A DNA stretch of 64,000 nt from Paraburkholderia flava. Lineage in GTDB: Bacteria > Pseudomonadota > Gammaproteobacteria > Burkholderiales > Burkholderiaceae. The DNA lies in contig NZ_SMRO01000001.1 of the NCBI RefSeq assembly GCF_004359985.1, positions 620,001 to 684,000 on the forward strand, given 5' to 3'. Position numbers and translations under genes: made by a program. The number at the start of each line of letters is the position of its first letter. The first letter of the stretch is position 1. Of the stretch, positions 8,452-17,822 are shown piece after piece. The notes under the pieces are model-generated. The model was not told where the DNA came from. It worked only from the letters and a program-made list of their open reading frames with translations, and ran no database searches.

Positions 8452-10377
8452 ATGTTCAGGAAACGAATTCGTGCTGTACGTGCTGTACTGTTCGCTGTGT
8501 CGATCGCTGCGCTCTCGACGGCCTCGCACGCGCAGTACACCACCGACTGGCTCGCCAACACGTACGGCACGATCGCAACTCACGTGGGCAACGGCGCGCG
8601 CTCGATGTGGGTCGCGCCGGAAGGCGTCGTCTACACCGCGTCGCTGTGGGATGAAAACGAAGGCGGCGTCGCGATCTATCAGAACGGCCAGAGCGCAGGA
8701 TCGATCGGCATTCACAACGAGTTTCAGGGCAGCGCGATCACCGGCAACGCGACGTCGATTTTCGCAGCGCTGCAATACAGCTCGTCGTATGGCAGCGGCG
8801 CGGTGGGGCGCTACAACCGTACGACGCAGACACGCGATCTGCTGATCTCCGTCAGCGCGACGACGACCGCGACGCGCGGCGACGTCGTCACCGGGCTCGC
8901 AACATCGGGTTCACTGCTCTACGCGAGCGATCTGCCGGGCAATCGTGTGCGGGTCTATACGACCGACGGCACATGGCAACGCGACATCAGTGTGGCGAGC
9001 CCAGGCGCGCTCGCAATCGATGGCACGGGCAACGTGTGGGTCGCACAGCAGAGCCTCGGCACGGTCACCGAATTCAGCGCGGCCGGCGCGTTGATGAACA
9101 CGATCCAGATGCCCACGTCGTCGCAGCCGTCGGCACTCTATTTCGATGCATCGACGGGATTGCTGCTGGTCGGCGATCAGGGCCCCGACATGAACATCAA
9201 GCAGTACAACGTGTCGGGCACGCCGACGCTCGCGGGAACGTTCGGCGTTCAGGGCGGCTACCTCGACAGCACGACCGGTACCAAAGGCCAGGTCGGCGAC
9301 AAGCGCTTCACGCGCATCACCGGCATCGGCAAGGACGCGGCGGGCAACCTGTATGTGTTGAACAATCCGTGGGGCGGTACGTGGGACCTCGGCCGCAACG
9401 GCGGCACCGATATCCACTCGTACGACAGCACGGGCGCGCTGCGCTGGAAGCTGCAGGCGCTGAACTTCGAGGGCGTCGCTGCACCGGACCCGGTCACCGA
9501 CGGCGCGTACTTCTATAGCGGCACCAACATCTACACCGGCACTGCAGGCGGCACCTTCGTCGCGAACACGGTCGATCCGTTCACCTACCCGTCGGACCCG
9601 CGCATCAACCCGAACGACACGCAACGCGACGAACATTTCGGGCAACTGGTCAGCGTCGGCGGGAATCGTCTTCTTGTCGCGACCGGGCAGAATCCCGCGA
9701 TCTACTACCTGTTCCACTTCAATGCGGCGAACGGCTACATCGCGATCCCGGATGCGGCGATTCCCGGCCCCGCGTTCAATACGACTGCGCCGGTCACCGG
9801 CGGCTTCAGTCTCGACAGCAAGGGCGACGTGTGGGCCGGTCTCGACCGGACCAACCACATCTACCACTACCCGCTGACCGGCTTCGATGCGACCGGCAAA
9901 CCGACGTGGGGTCCCGGCATCGCGATCTACATTCCGCTGAGCATCCGGCCGCTGACGCGCATCATCTATCTCGCGGAGAGCGATACGATGATCCTCGCGC
10001 AAGGCATTGTCGGCAGCACGGACTGGACGTCGATCGGCACGCGCATCGAGGTGTATCACGGCTGGAGCGCGGGCAACAAGACCGCGCCGAATCCGGTGAT
10101 CACGCTGACGAATGCGAATCCGAAGTCGATCACCGCTGCCGGAAATTATCTGTTCGTCGGTTACGTGCACACGGTGCCGAACATCGATGCGTATGATCTC
10201 AACAGCGGCAGCCTCGCGACCACGCTGATCAACACGAACACCAGCGCAGTCGATACGGGTGCTGACGTCGATTCGATGTATGGGTTACGCGCGTACCTGC
10301 GCTCGACCGGCGAGTACGTCGTGACGAAGGACAACTACAACGGCTCGAGCATCGTCGTTTATCACTGGACGCCTTGA
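8452..10377 (+). CDS. Secreted NHL/SMP-30-like beta-propeller protein
   Basis: 641 aa starting at an ATG with CAGGAG 6-7 nt upstream. It has a signal peptide (MFRKRIRAVRAVLFAVSIAA, AHA cleavage near residue 24). The mature chain has repeated blade-like units with NHL-type signatures: GTGNVWVAQQS (about 195), GKDAAGNLYVLNNP (about 295), SKGDVWAGLDRTNHIYHYP (about 458). This suggests an extracytoplasmic six- or seven-bladed propeller. There is no obvious catalytic domain outside the propeller. The gene stands alone, and its partner and function are not evident. A binding or lactonase-like role is possible but not supported by visible metal-ligand motifs. Confidence 0.75.
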   Translation: MFRKRIRAVRAVLFAVSIAALSTASHAQYTTDWLANTYGTIATHVGNGARSMWVAPEGVVYTASLWDENEGGVAIYQNGQSAGSIGIHNEFQGSAITGNATSIFAALQYSSSYGSGAVGRYNRTTQTRDLLISVSATTTATRGDVVTGLATSGSLLYASDLPGNRVRVYTTDGTWQRDISVASPGALAIDGTGNVWVAQQSLGTVTEFSAAGALMNTIQMPTSSQPSALYFDASTGLLLVGDQGPDMNIKQYNVSGTPTLAGTFGVQGGYLDSTTGTKGQVGDKRFTRITGIGKDAAGNLYVLNNPWGGTWDLGRNGGTDIHSYDSTGALRWKLQALNFEGVAAPDPVTDGAYFYSGTNIYTGTAGGTFVANTVDPFTYPSDPRINPNDTQRDEHFGQLVSVGGNRLLVATGQNPAIYYLFHFNAANGYIAIPDAAIPGPAFNTTAPVTGGFSLDSKGDVWAGLDRTNHIYHYPLTGFDATGKPTWGPGIAIYIPLSIRPLTRIIYLAESDTMILAQGIVGSTDWTSIGTRIEVYHGWSAGNKTAPNPVITLTNANPKSITAAGNYLFVGYVHTVPNIDAYDLNSGSLATTLINTNTSAVDTGADVDSMYGLRAYLRSTGEYVVTKDNYNGSSIVVYHWTP

Positions 10378-10395
10378 CGCGCGACGCCCTGTGCG

Positions 10396-11124
10396 TTAGC
10401 TAACGCCAAGGCACGCGACAACCCGGCCGCGCCCCGCGGCCGGTTCGATCGTCATCGAGCCTGCCGAGCGCACGCATAGGTGGTTCACAAGGCGCAGCCC
10501 GAAGCCCGCATCGGCGGTCTGATCGAAGTCCGCCGGAAAACCACGTCCACCGTCCTCGACGACGATCACCACCTGCTCCGGTGTGCGTCGCGCGCTGACC
10601 GCGATATCGCCCGAGCCATACTTGATCGCGTTCGTCACCAGTTCGGTGACGATCGAGCCGATCGACATCAACGCATCGTCTCGCACCGAAAACGGCTCCG
10701 TCGATAACAGTTCGAGACAGCGTTCGTCGTGCGGCGACAGCAACGCGGCCTGCAGATCACGTACGAGGTTTTCGAGGTACGGCACGACGTCGCGCTCGCG
10801 CGGTGCATCGTGTCCGTACAGATGACCGTGAATGCGCGCGAGACTGTCGATGCGTTCCACCGCGAGCGTCAGCGCGCGACGCACTTCCTCGCTGTCCGAT
10901 TGCCGCGCCTGCAACTGCAGCGTGCACGAAATCAGGTTCAGGCTGTTGCGCACGCGATGATGCACCTCGCGCATCTGCAGCACGTGCATCGACGCTTCGT
11001 CGTCGCGTGGGCTCGGGTCGTTCGATGAATCTGTGTTCGTCATCTCGTTCATGATGATGTCGCGGGCGACGATGTCATGTCGATTCGTCGCCGGCGCGAG
11101 GCCTTGTCTGGGGTTGCGTTTCAT
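10396..11124 (-). CDS. Cytosolic orphan sensor histidine kinase (HisKA_2/HATPase_c)
   Basis: 242 aa. A HisKA_2 dimerisation/phosphoacceptor segment REVHHRVRNSLNLISCTLQL (about 52-71) carries the likely phosphorylated His in HHRVRN. A Bergerat ATPase domain follows, with N-box IVTELVTNAIKYG (about 162-174), G1 box VVEDGGRGFP (about 192-201) and G2 GFGLRLVNHLC (about 209-219). There is no transmembrane, PAS or receiver domain, so it must sense through a partner, or act as the output half of a split kinase. No response regulator is adjacent. An alternative start at 11052 would remove 24 residues. With the longer start it overlaps the small gene at 11075-11275 by 50 nt. Confidence 0.8.
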   Translation of the reverse strand: MKRNPRQGLAPATNRHDIVARDIIMNEMTNTDSSNDPSPRDDEASMHVLQMREVHHRVRNSLNLISCTLQLQARQSDSEEVRRALTLAVERIDSLARIHGHLYGHDAPRERDVVPYLENLVRDLQAALLSPHDERCLELLSTEPFSVRDDALMSIGSIVTELVTNAIKYGSGDIAVSARRTPEQVVIVVEDGGRGFPADFDQTADAGFGLRLVNHLCVRSAGSMTIEPAAGRGRVVACLGVS

Positions 11125-11275
11125 GCGTTGCGGGCGCTTCTGTGTTCTGCGCTATGTGCCGCGTCTGCTGCGCATGCGTGGTGGTCTCCGCGCGCGTTCC
11201 CGTCAACCTGTCGATGGCTGCGCGGATCGTCCCGTTGACTTCCCGCGCTGCCGCCTTGATATATTCGTGATCCAT
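11075..11275 (-). CDS. Small CsbD-like / general-stress-like protein (tentative)
   Basis: A 66-aa ORF whose ATG has GAGGA 7-8 nt upstream, a better ribosome site than most genes here. The N-terminal half, DHEYIKAAAREVNGTIRA followed by AIDRLTGTRAET, has the amphipathic pattern of CsbD-like stress proteins (a short lysine/arginine-rich helix with GxI and L-G repeats). The C-terminal half is disordered, rich in T, Q and H. It ends 50 nt inside the histidine-kinase frame, consistent with translational coupling. The CsbD assignment is weak and made by eye; it could simply be an uncharacterised small protein. Confidence 0.45.
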   Translation of the reverse strand: MDHEYIKAAAREVNGTIRAAIDRLTGTRAETTTHAQQTRHIAQNTEAPATHETQPQTRPRAGDEST

Positions 11276-11631
11276 TGCAGCTTCCTCACGACGCTCCGCA
11301 TTGATCTGACTAGCCATGCCGGACCGGATGGCTGCGAATGTAGCGCCGCGTCTTTGCCGTGCACAGATTTCAGCGGACTAGATCGACTGGTACTTTCGTA
11401 CCTTCTTGCAGTTCTGCGCCATCCTCCCCGCTGTCATAACGCCATCGATCACCGTCATTGCGCGGATTCCGTCACCGCAACATCACGTCATCCTGCACTC
11501 CTTCAGTCGTTCGAAAGAAACCCGCCACGCGCGATATGCATAGCTCAAAAGCTTTCTTGTCCCGCCCCATTCGCTCGACAAGAATGTCCGTTCCCGTTCG
11601 ACAAATCCCTCACCGAACACCGGACACGCTC
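11276..11631. other. 356-bp intergenic region upstream of the methyltransferase/sulfonate operon
   Basis: No gene is supported here. It must contain the divergent promoters for the small gene/kinase pair and for the methyltransferase-ssu operon. A short hairpin GGTAC-TTTC-GTACC lies at 11389-11402. An upstream in-frame extension of the methyltransferase exists to 11458, but it lacks family similarity and was not used. Confidence 0.35.
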
Positions 11632-12441
11632 ATGTCGCAGCCGCTCAGTCTCGAACTCGATTCCGCCACGCTCGCCGAGCAGTACGATCGTTTCGGCACG
11701 CGTCAGTACCATCACGGCCTCGGCCTGCTCGATGCGCTCGATGTGCGTGCGGGCGAAGCCGTGCTCGACGTCGGCTGCGGCACGGGCCTGCTCACCGAAG
11801 CGACCGCCGAACGCACCGGCGCGAACGGCGAAGTACTCGGCATCGATCCGCTGCCGCTGCGCGTCGAACGCGCACGGCAACGCGCAGACGGACGCTTCGA
11901 GGTACGCATCGGCCGCGCGGAAGCACTCGACGACTTGCCCGATGCGCACTACGACGTGGTGTATTTCAACAGCGTGATTCACTGGATAGCCGATCAGCAG
12001 AAAGCGTTGCAACACGCGTTTCGCGTACTGAAACCTGGCGGACGCGTCGGCTTCACGACGATGCCCGCCGACGTCCCGCACGATCTGCACCTGGTGCTGC
12101 GCACGCTGCTCGACAACGAGTCTGGCTGGCACGAAGCGGCGGTCGGCGCACCAAACAAGCTCACGCGGGAACGCGCCGCGTTGCTCCTTGCTGCAACCGG
12201 GTTTCAGGCGACGCTCAATGAAATCCGCGAATTCGACGATGCATTCGATACCGTCGACGACGTGATCGCCTTCAGCCGCGCAAGCTCGTTCGGCAACTTC
12301 TTCGCTGCGCTGCCCGCCGACGACACCGCGCGGCTACGCGAACGCCTCGGCGCCGCACTCGAAACACGGCGCGGACCACGCGGTCTGCAATTGACCCGCC
12401 GCCTGATCTTCGCGACCGCACGCAAGCCGCTCGTGCAATAA
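11632..12441 (+). CDS. Class I SAM-dependent methyltransferase
   Basis: 269 aa. Motif I is VLDVGCGTGLLTEATAERTG (about residues 41-60), followed by the acidic motif LGIDPLPLRVERA (about 68) and motif IV-like YDVVYFNSVIHWI (about 105), with the LKPGGRVGFTTMP block at about 133. The VIHWI motif is common in ubiquinone- or arsenite-methyltransferase-like proteins, but the substrate is not identifiable. The sulfonate-binding-protein gene starts 40 bp downstream, so the methyltransferase probably heads that operon. A link to thiol or sulfur-compound handling is an inference from position only. Confidence 0.82.
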   Translation: MSQPLSLELDSATLAEQYDRFGTRQYHHGLGLLDALDVRAGEAVLDVGCGTGLLTEATAERTGANGEVLGIDPLPLRVERARQRADGRFEVRIGRAEALDDLPDAHYDVVYFNSVIHWIADQQKALQHAFRVLKPGGRVGFTTMPADVPHDLHLVLRTLLDNESGWHEAAVGAPNKLTRERAALLLAATGFQATLNEIREFDDAFDTVDDVIAFSRASSFGNFFAALPADDTARLRERLGAALETRRGPRGLQLTRRLIFATARKPLVQ

Positions 12442-12481
12442 AACACGCACCGCCCACGTCTTATTCACGCTCATCGAATCC

Positions 12482-13546
12482 ATGCGCTATCCCCGCTTCC
12501 TCACGTTGCTGTTCGCGTTCGCCGCGCTGTCGGCGACTGCACTCCCCGCTCACGCCGACAAACCCTCGACGATCCGCATCGGCGTCGCGCAACAGGGTGC
12601 CGGCGATCCACCCACGTTCGGCGGCTCGCCCGCCGCAACCGTGCAGCTTCAGCAACTCGTCGAAAAAGAATTCGCCGCGGACGGCATCAAGGTCGAATGG
12701 CTGTTTTTCAAAGGCGCGGGCCCGGCGGTCAACGAGGCCATCGCCGACAAGTCGCTCGACTTCGCGTTTCAGGGCGATCTGCCGTCGGTACTCGGACGCG
12801 CGAACGGATTGAAGACGCACATCCTGCTCGAATCGGGTGTGCGGGTCGGCATCAAGATCGGCGTGCCGCCCGACTCGACGATCCGTACGATCCAGGATCT
12901 GAAGGGCCGCCGCGTGTCGATCTTTCGCGGGACCAATCTGCAGCTCGTCGCCGATAACGTGCTCGCCGCCAATCATCTCGACGAACGCGATCTGCGCGTG
13001 ATCAATCTCGACACGGCGAGTTCACTTGCAGCGCTCGCATCGAAAGGCATCGACGCGTCGGTCAACGACTATCACCTGTACAAGCTGCGCGATCAGGGTC
13101 TCGCGAAGATCGTCTACGAGTCGCAGACCGACGGCCCGCAATTCACGCGGCAATCGCATCTGCTGGTACTCGACGATTTTTCGCAAGCACACCCGGACAT
13201 CGTCCAGCGCGTGGTGAACGCGTTCGTGAAAGGCGCGCAATGGTCGTCGGATGAAGCGAACCGTACTGCGCTCTTCAAGCTGTGGGCGAAGAGCGGCGTC
13301 AGCGAAGCATCATGGCAGGCGGAGTTCGCGAACCAGACGCTGAAGGACCGCAATTCACCGCTGATCGATCCGTTCATCGTCGGGCGCTACAAGGCGGTCG
13401 CGCAGAATGCGCTGCGGTTGAAGCTGATCCGTCAACCGATCGAAGTGGACGGCTGGTTCGACACGCGTTACCTCGACAACGCGCTGCGCACGCAGAAGCT
13501 CGATCGCTACTGGACTCGCTACGACGCCGCGGGCAAACCGATCTGA
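12482..13546 (+). CDS. Sulfonate-type ABC transporter substrate-binding protein
   Basis: 354 aa with a signal peptide (MRYPRFLTLLFAFAALSATA, cleavage after AHA near residue 25). The mature protein has the NMT1/SsuA-like fold: TIRIGVAQQGAG, a KVEWLFFKGAGPAVNEAIA segment, LDFAFQGDLPSVLGRA, TIRTIQDLKGRRVSIFRGTN and a late DGWFDTRYLDNAL. It carries a longer QGAGDPPTFGGSPAATVQ insert than the other two SsuA-like proteins in the window, suggesting a different ligand. It is followed 29 bp later by two permeases and an ATPase, so this is the dedicated binding protein of a complete importer. Confidence 0.88.
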   Translation: MRYPRFLTLLFAFAALSATALPAHADKPSTIRIGVAQQGAGDPPTFGGSPAATVQLQQLVEKEFAADGIKVEWLFFKGAGPAVNEAIADKSLDFAFQGDLPSVLGRANGLKTHILLESGVRVGIKIGVPPDSTIRTIQDLKGRRVSIFRGTNLQLVADNVLAANHLDERDLRVINLDTASSLAALASKGIDASVNDYHLYKLRDQGLAKIVYESQTDGPQFTRQSHLLVLDDFSQAHPDIVQRVVNAFVKGAQWSSDEANRTALFKLWAKSGVSEASWQAEFANQTLKDRNSPLIDPFIVGRYKAVAQNALRLKLIRQPIEVDGWFDTRYLDNALRTQKLDRYWTRYDAAGKPI

Positions 13547-13575
13547 TTCCTTCAATTCACGACGCGAGTGCGACG

Positions 13576-14439
13576 ATGAGCGAAACGGCCCTCTCCCTGC
13601 AACCGACTCACGGCGAAGCGTCCGCGCATGCAACGACAGGCGTCGAAGCACCGCGACCTGCGCGTCGCTTGTTGCGCTCGTTTGCGTGGCACATCGCGCC
13701 GTTTCTGCTGCCGGCTGCGCTGTTCGGGCTGTGGAGCATCGGTTGTGCGCGCGGCTGGATCGCGCCGCAAATTCTGCCGCCGCCGGAGCGTGTCTACGAT
13801 ACGTTCGTCGAGCTTGCGCGCAGCGGCGATCTCGCGCGCAACACGCTGATCAGCGTGCAGCGCGTGCTGTTCGGTTTTGGCGCGGGGACACTCGCGGGGT
13901 TCGCGATCGGCGCTGCGCTCGGGTTATCGCGCACGCTCGAAGCGTATGTACTACCGAGCTTCAACGCGCTTGTACAGATTCCGGTACTTGGCTGGTTGCC
14001 GTTTCTGTTGCTGCTGGTTGGCGTCGGTGAGCCGCTCAAATATCTGCTGATTGCGCATGCGGCGCTTGTGCCGGTCACCTTGAGCACCTTGCAGGGATTC
14101 CGGCAGACACCCGCATCGCTCGACGAAGTCGCGCGCGTATTCGAGTACCGGCGCTGGCAGCGAATCGTCTATCTGGTGTTGCCCGCCGCCGTGCCGACGC
14201 TCGCAACCGGCGTGCGGCTCGCGTTCACGAAGGCATGGCTCGCGCTCGTCGTGGTCGAACTGGTCGCGTCGTCCGAAGGGCTTGGCTATCTGATCGTCTA
14301 CGGACGGCAGCTGTTTCAGCTGGACCTGGTGATGGCGTCGGTCGTGGTCGTCGGTGCGGTCGGCTTCGCGATGAACCGTCTGCTCGATGCACTCGAAAAG
14401 CGTCTGCGACGTGGGCAACCTTCAGCATTTCGCGAGTGA
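13576..14439 (+). CDS. ssuC: ABC transporter permease, SsuC-like (first of two)
   Basis: 287 aa, with a cytoplasmic N-terminus of about 45 residues and then about six membrane segments of the BPD_transp_1 fold. The EAA-type coupling loop lies around residues 175-200 (LDEVARVFEYRRWQRIVYLVLPAAVPTL). The sequence GLWSIGCARGWIAPQILPPPERVYDTF near the start is characteristic of sulfonate/taurine permeases. The gene is in tight series between the binding protein and a second permease, so the transporter may work as a heterodimer, whereas classical SsuC is encoded by one gene. Confidence 0.88.
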   Translation: MSETALSLQPTHGEASAHATTGVEAPRPARRLLRSFAWHIAPFLLPAALFGLWSIGCARGWIAPQILPPPERVYDTFVELARSGDLARNTLISVQRVLFGFGAGTLAGFAIGAALGLSRTLEAYVLPSFNALVQIPVLGWLPFLLLLVGVGEPLKYLLIAHAALVPVTLSTLQGFRQTPASLDEVARVFEYRRWQRIVYLVLPAAVPTLATGVRLAFTKAWLALVVVELVASSEGLGYLIVYGRQLFQLDLVMASVVVVGAVGFAMNRLLDALEKRLRRGQPSAFRE

Positions 14440-14471
14440 CGCGTTCGCATTCTCGATCAAGGATTCTGCCG

Positions 14472-15410
14472 ATGCTGCCTACTCCGTTCACGCTTCTTGC
14501 CCATCTGCGTTCACGTCGTAGCGACGGACCGCCGGCCTGCTCGTGTGAAACGGCCGACGCGTCTGCCGCTCAATCGCGCAAGCGCTCAACGCGGTCAGCA
14601 AGCACGGCCATCGCGACACGTAAAGCACAGCGCATCGACCTACGTGGCGCAGTCCTGCCGCTGATCGCGATCGCGTTGTGGTGGGCGATCAGCGCTGCAC
14701 ATCTCGTGAAAAGCGGCCTCGTCGTCAGTCCCGCTGACGTCGCGCACACCGCGTGGGAACAGATCTCCAGCGGCGCGCTCGTCCGCGCGCTGTCCGCATC
14801 GCTCGCGCGCGAAGCAAGCGGCTTCGCGATCGGCACACTCGCCGGCCTCGTCCTCGGCGCGACGCTCGGGTTGTCGCGCGTCGCAGCGCGGATCGTCGCG
14901 CCCAGCTTCGACACGTTCAAACAGATCTCGCTGTTCGCGTGGATTCCGCTGATTTCCGTGTGGTTCGGCCTCGGCGATGCGGCGAAGGTCGTGTTCCTGT
15001 CGCTTGCCGCGTTGCTGCCGGTTGCCGCGCACACGTGCGACGGCATCCATACGGTGCCACGCGCGTACATCGAGGTCGCGCGCGCGTTCCGCTATTCGCG
15101 CATGCAGTTGATCCGCTACGTGATCTTGCCTGCCGCACTGCCGTCGATTTTCACGGGCCTCTATCTCGCGCTGATCTATTCGTGGCTCGCGACGCTCGGT
15201 GCCGAATATCTGCTGGTCGCGGGCAGCGGCATCGGCAACACGCTGATCGACGGCAGCGAGCAGTTCCGGATGGATCTCGTGCTGTTCGGGATCATCGTCG
15301 TCGGCTTGACCGGCTGGGCGCTGAACGCGCTTGCCCGCGCGCTGGAGCGCGCCGTGTTCGCGCGGCGGCCTGGATTGTCGGCACGTGCCGCGTCGTCCGC
15401 TCCGGTCTAA
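14472..15410 (+). CDS. ABC transporter permease, SsuC-like (second)
   Basis: 312 aa. A basic, probably cytoplasmic extension of about 58 residues precedes the first membrane segment (LPLIAIALWWAIS). The permease core follows with VSPADVAHTAWEQ, FAIGTLAGLVLGATLGLSR, and a coupling loop YIEVARAFRYSRMQLIRYVILPAALPSI (about 197-224). It begins 32 bp after the first permease and ends 31 bp before the ATPase gene. Two different permeases for one ATPase point to a heterodimeric membrane channel, or to two channels sharing one ATPase. Confidence 0.88.
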   Translation: MLPTPFTLLAHLRSRRSDGPPACSCETADASAAQSRKRSTRSASTAIATRKAQRIDLRGAVLPLIAIALWWAISAAHLVKSGLVVSPADVAHTAWEQISSGALVRALSASLAREASGFAIGTLAGLVLGATLGLSRVAARIVAPSFDTFKQISLFAWIPLISVWFGLGDAAKVVFLSLAALLPVAAHTCDGIHTVPRAYIEVARAFRYSRMQLIRYVILPAALPSIFTGLYLALIYSWLATLGAEYLLVAGSGIGNTLIDGSEQFRMDLVLFGIIVVGLTGWALNALARALERAVFARRPGLSARAASSAPV

Positions 15411-15441
15411 CCTGGCCCATTCCTCCCCACGGGACCCGTTC

Positions 15442-16296
15442 ATGACGACCACCCTCCTCTCCGACGGACTCGACGTGCTGCACGTCAGCAAGCGCTACGC
15501 GCAACGCGACACGACGCTCGCCGTCCTCGACGACATCACACTGCGCATTCGTCCCGGCGAATTCGTCAGCATCGTGGGTGCGAGCGGTTGTGGGAAGTCG
15601 ACGCTGCTGCGGCTGATTGCCGGACTCGACACCGATTACGACGGCACGATCCGCGTCGCGGGCGAACGCGTGCGCGACACGTCGCTGCAACGGGGCATCG
15701 TGTTTCAGGATCACCGGCTGTTTCCGTGGTTGACCGCTGCGCAGAACATCCAGGCTGCGCTGCGCAACGCGCCGTTGTCCGCTAAAGAGAAGCGCGATGC
15801 GGTCGCCGAACATATCGCACTCGTTGGACTGAATGGATTCGAGGATGCGTACCCGCATCAGTTGTCGGGCGGCATGGCGCAGCGCGTTGCGATCGCACGT
15901 GGACTCGTTAACCGGCCGCGCGTGCTGCTGCTCGACGAGCCGTTCGGCGCACTCGACGCACTCACGCGTGGCCGTCTGCAGAACGAGCTGCAGCGTATCT
16001 GGGAACACGAACGCATCACGATGATCCTCGTCACGCACGACGTCGACGAAGCACTGTATCTCGGCGACCGCGTCGTGACGATGGCGCCGCGACCGGGGCG
16101 CATCGAGCGGATCGTCGACGTCGCGCTGCCGCGTCCGCGCGAGCGTAGCGATCCGCGTTTCGTGCAGCTGCGCGATGCGGTGCTTGCGGATTTCGCGGAA
16201 CCCAGTGAAGCACGCGATGACGAACCGCCTCACGGTGGCCTGCGCGTCCCATCTTCCGCCGACACACCGATCGGCGCGTGGCGGCTCGCGTGGTAG
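15442..16296 (+). CDS. ssuB: ABC transporter ATP-binding protein, SsuB-like
   Basis: 284 aa with a complete ATPase set: Walker A GASGCGKST (about 48-56), Q-loop VFQDHRLFPWL (about 89), signature LSGGMAQR (about 140-147), Walker B VLLLDEPFGALD (about 159-170) and H-loop ILVTHDVDEA (about 193-202). The DHRLFPW Q-loop variant is usual for SsuB/TauB-family nitrate/sulfonate/taurine ATPases. It should energise the two upstream permeases. The C-terminal about 35 residues after DFAEPSE are variable and look unstructured. Confidence 0.92.
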   Translation: MTTTLLSDGLDVLHVSKRYAQRDTTLAVLDDITLRIRPGEFVSIVGASGCGKSTLLRLIAGLDTDYDGTIRVAGERVRDTSLQRGIVFQDHRLFPWLTAAQNIQAALRNAPLSAKEKRDAVAEHIALVGLNGFEDAYPHQLSGGMAQRVAIARGLVNRPRVLLLDEPFGALDALTRGRLQNELQRIWEHERITMILVTHDVDEALYLGDRVVTMAPRPGRIERIVDVALPRPRERSDPRFVQLRDAVLADFAEPSEARDDEPPHGGLRVPSSADTPIGAWRLAW

Positions 16297-16357
16297 TGCC
16301 GTAGTTCAACGAACGCCCGTCAAACCCGCACCGAAAGCAACGACACGGAGACTCCCG

Positions 16358-17737
16358 ATGACCAACACCGCCATACCCAAACGCCAGATCAGGCTAGGCG
16401 CCTTCCTGATGGAAACCGGCCACCACATCGCCGCGTGGCGTCATCCCGACGCGCAGGCCGACGGTGGCCTCAACTTCGCGCACTACGCGGAACTCGCGCA
16501 GATCGCCGAGCGCGCGAAGTTCGACACGATTTTCTTCGCCGACAGCGTGAGCGTGCGCGACACGCATCTCCCGTCGCTGTCGCGTACCGCGCGCGCCGAT
16601 CACTTCGAACCGCTGACGTTGCTATCCGCGCTGTCGGTCGTGACCGAACGCATCGGGTTGATCGCGACGGTATCGACGACCTTCAACGAGCCGTACAACC
16701 TCGCGCGCAAGTTCGCGTCGCTCGATCATCTGAGCGGCGGACGGTCGGGCTGGAACCTCGTTACGTCGAGCACCGAATCGGAAGCGCTGAACTTCAGCTT
16801 CGACAAGCACCCTGACCATGCGCTGCGCTACGAGCGCGCACGCGAGTTCTACGACGTCGTCGCGGGGCTATGGGACAGCTGGGAAGACGACGCGTTCGTG
16901 CGCGACAAGGCGAGCGGCGTGTACTTCGACCCAGACAAGCTGCACGTCCTGAATCATCGCGGCAAACACTTCGGCGTGCGCGGCCCGCTGAACGTCGCGC
17001 GCTCGCCGCAGGGCTGGCCGGTCGTCGTACAGGCGGGCGCATCGGAAGCCGGCCGCGAACTGGCCGCGCAGACCGCCGAGGTGATCTTCGTCGCGCATCA
17101 GACGCTCGACGAAGCGAAGGCGTTCTATCGCGACGTGAAAGGACGGCTCGCGCGCTATGGACGTCATCCCGATCATCTGAAGATCATGCCGGGCATTTTT
17201 CCGGTGGTGGGCCGCACGCAGGAGGAAGCGCAGGAGCGCTTCGACACGCTGCAGAATCTGATTCATCCGACTGTCGGTTTATCGCTGCTGTCGAACATGT
17301 CGGGTGGCGTGGACCTGTCGCAGTATCCGGTCGATGGGCCGTTTCCCGATCTGCCCGAAACCAACGGCGGCAAGAGCCGTCAACGGCTATTGCTCGATCT
17401 CGCGCGACGCGAGAACCTGACGATCCGCGATCTTTATCTGCGCATCGCGGGCGCGCGCGGACATCAGCAGGTGATCGGCACGCCGCAGAGCATCGCCGAT
17501 CAGTTGCAGCAGTGGTTCGAGGAAGAAGGCGCGGACGGCTTCAACATCATGGCGCCGTGGCTGCCTGGCGGCTTGAGCGAATTCGCGGAACTCGTCGTGC
17601 CGGAATTGCAGCGGCGTGGACTGTTTCGCACGGAATACGAGGGGCGGACGCTGCGTGAGAACCTGGGCTTGCCGAAGCCGGTGAATCGGCATGCGCAGCG
17701 TGATGAACAGGAACCGCTGACGGTGGGCGCGCGGTAG
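16358..17737 (+). CDS. FMN-dependent monooxygenase of the NtaA/SnaA/DszA family
   Basis: 459 aa, matching the usual length of this LLM subgroup (about 440-460). Diagnostic segments are IRLGAFLMETGHHIAAWRHP (about 10-29), FDTIFFADSV (about 60), FEPLTLLSALSVVTERIGL (about 85-103), STTFNEPYNLARKFASLDHLS with GRSGWNLVTSS (about 108-140), and VVVQAGASEAGRELAAQ (about 224-240). The C-terminal half contains the NIMAPWLPGGLSEF motif. Relatives act with FMNH2 on nitrilotriacetate, streptogramins or dibenzothiophene sulfone. GGAG lies 8 nt upstream. It closes the sulfonate-transport operon, so an organosulfur substrate is the best guess. Confidence 0.88.
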   Translation: MTNTAIPKRQIRLGAFLMETGHHIAAWRHPDAQADGGLNFAHYAELAQIAERAKFDTIFFADSVSVRDTHLPSLSRTARADHFEPLTLLSALSVVTERIGLIATVSTTFNEPYNLARKFASLDHLSGGRSGWNLVTSSTESEALNFSFDKHPDHALRYERAREFYDVVAGLWDSWEDDAFVRDKASGVYFDPDKLHVLNHRGKHFGVRGPLNVARSPQGWPVVVQAGASEAGRELAAQTAEVIFVAHQTLDEAKAFYRDVKGRLARYGRHPDHLKIMPGIFPVVGRTQEEAQERFDTLQNLIHPTVGLSLLSNMSGGVDLSQYPVDGPFPDLPETNGGKSRQRLLLDLARRENLTIRDLYLRIAGARGHQQVIGTPQSIADQLQQWFEEEGADGFNIMAPWLPGGLSEFAELVVPELQRRGLFRTEYEGRTLRENLGLPKPVNRHAQRDEQEPLTVGAR

Positions 17738-17771
17738 GTTTCATTTTTACTGCACCCCATGAACAGCACAA

Positions 17772-17803
17772 CGCCCGTGTCGCGACTCCACGCGACACGG
17801 GCG
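17772..17803. terminator. Bidirectional terminator hairpin
   Basis: A perfect 13-bp stem, CGCCCGTGTCGCG (17772-17784) with CGCGACACGGGCG (17791-17803) and a 6-nt loop, lies between the convergent NtaA-like and SsuA-like genes. Its position and G/C-rich arms fit a terminator serving both strands. Confidence 0.75.
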
Positions 17804-17822
17804 CTATATCGAGCAAACCGAA

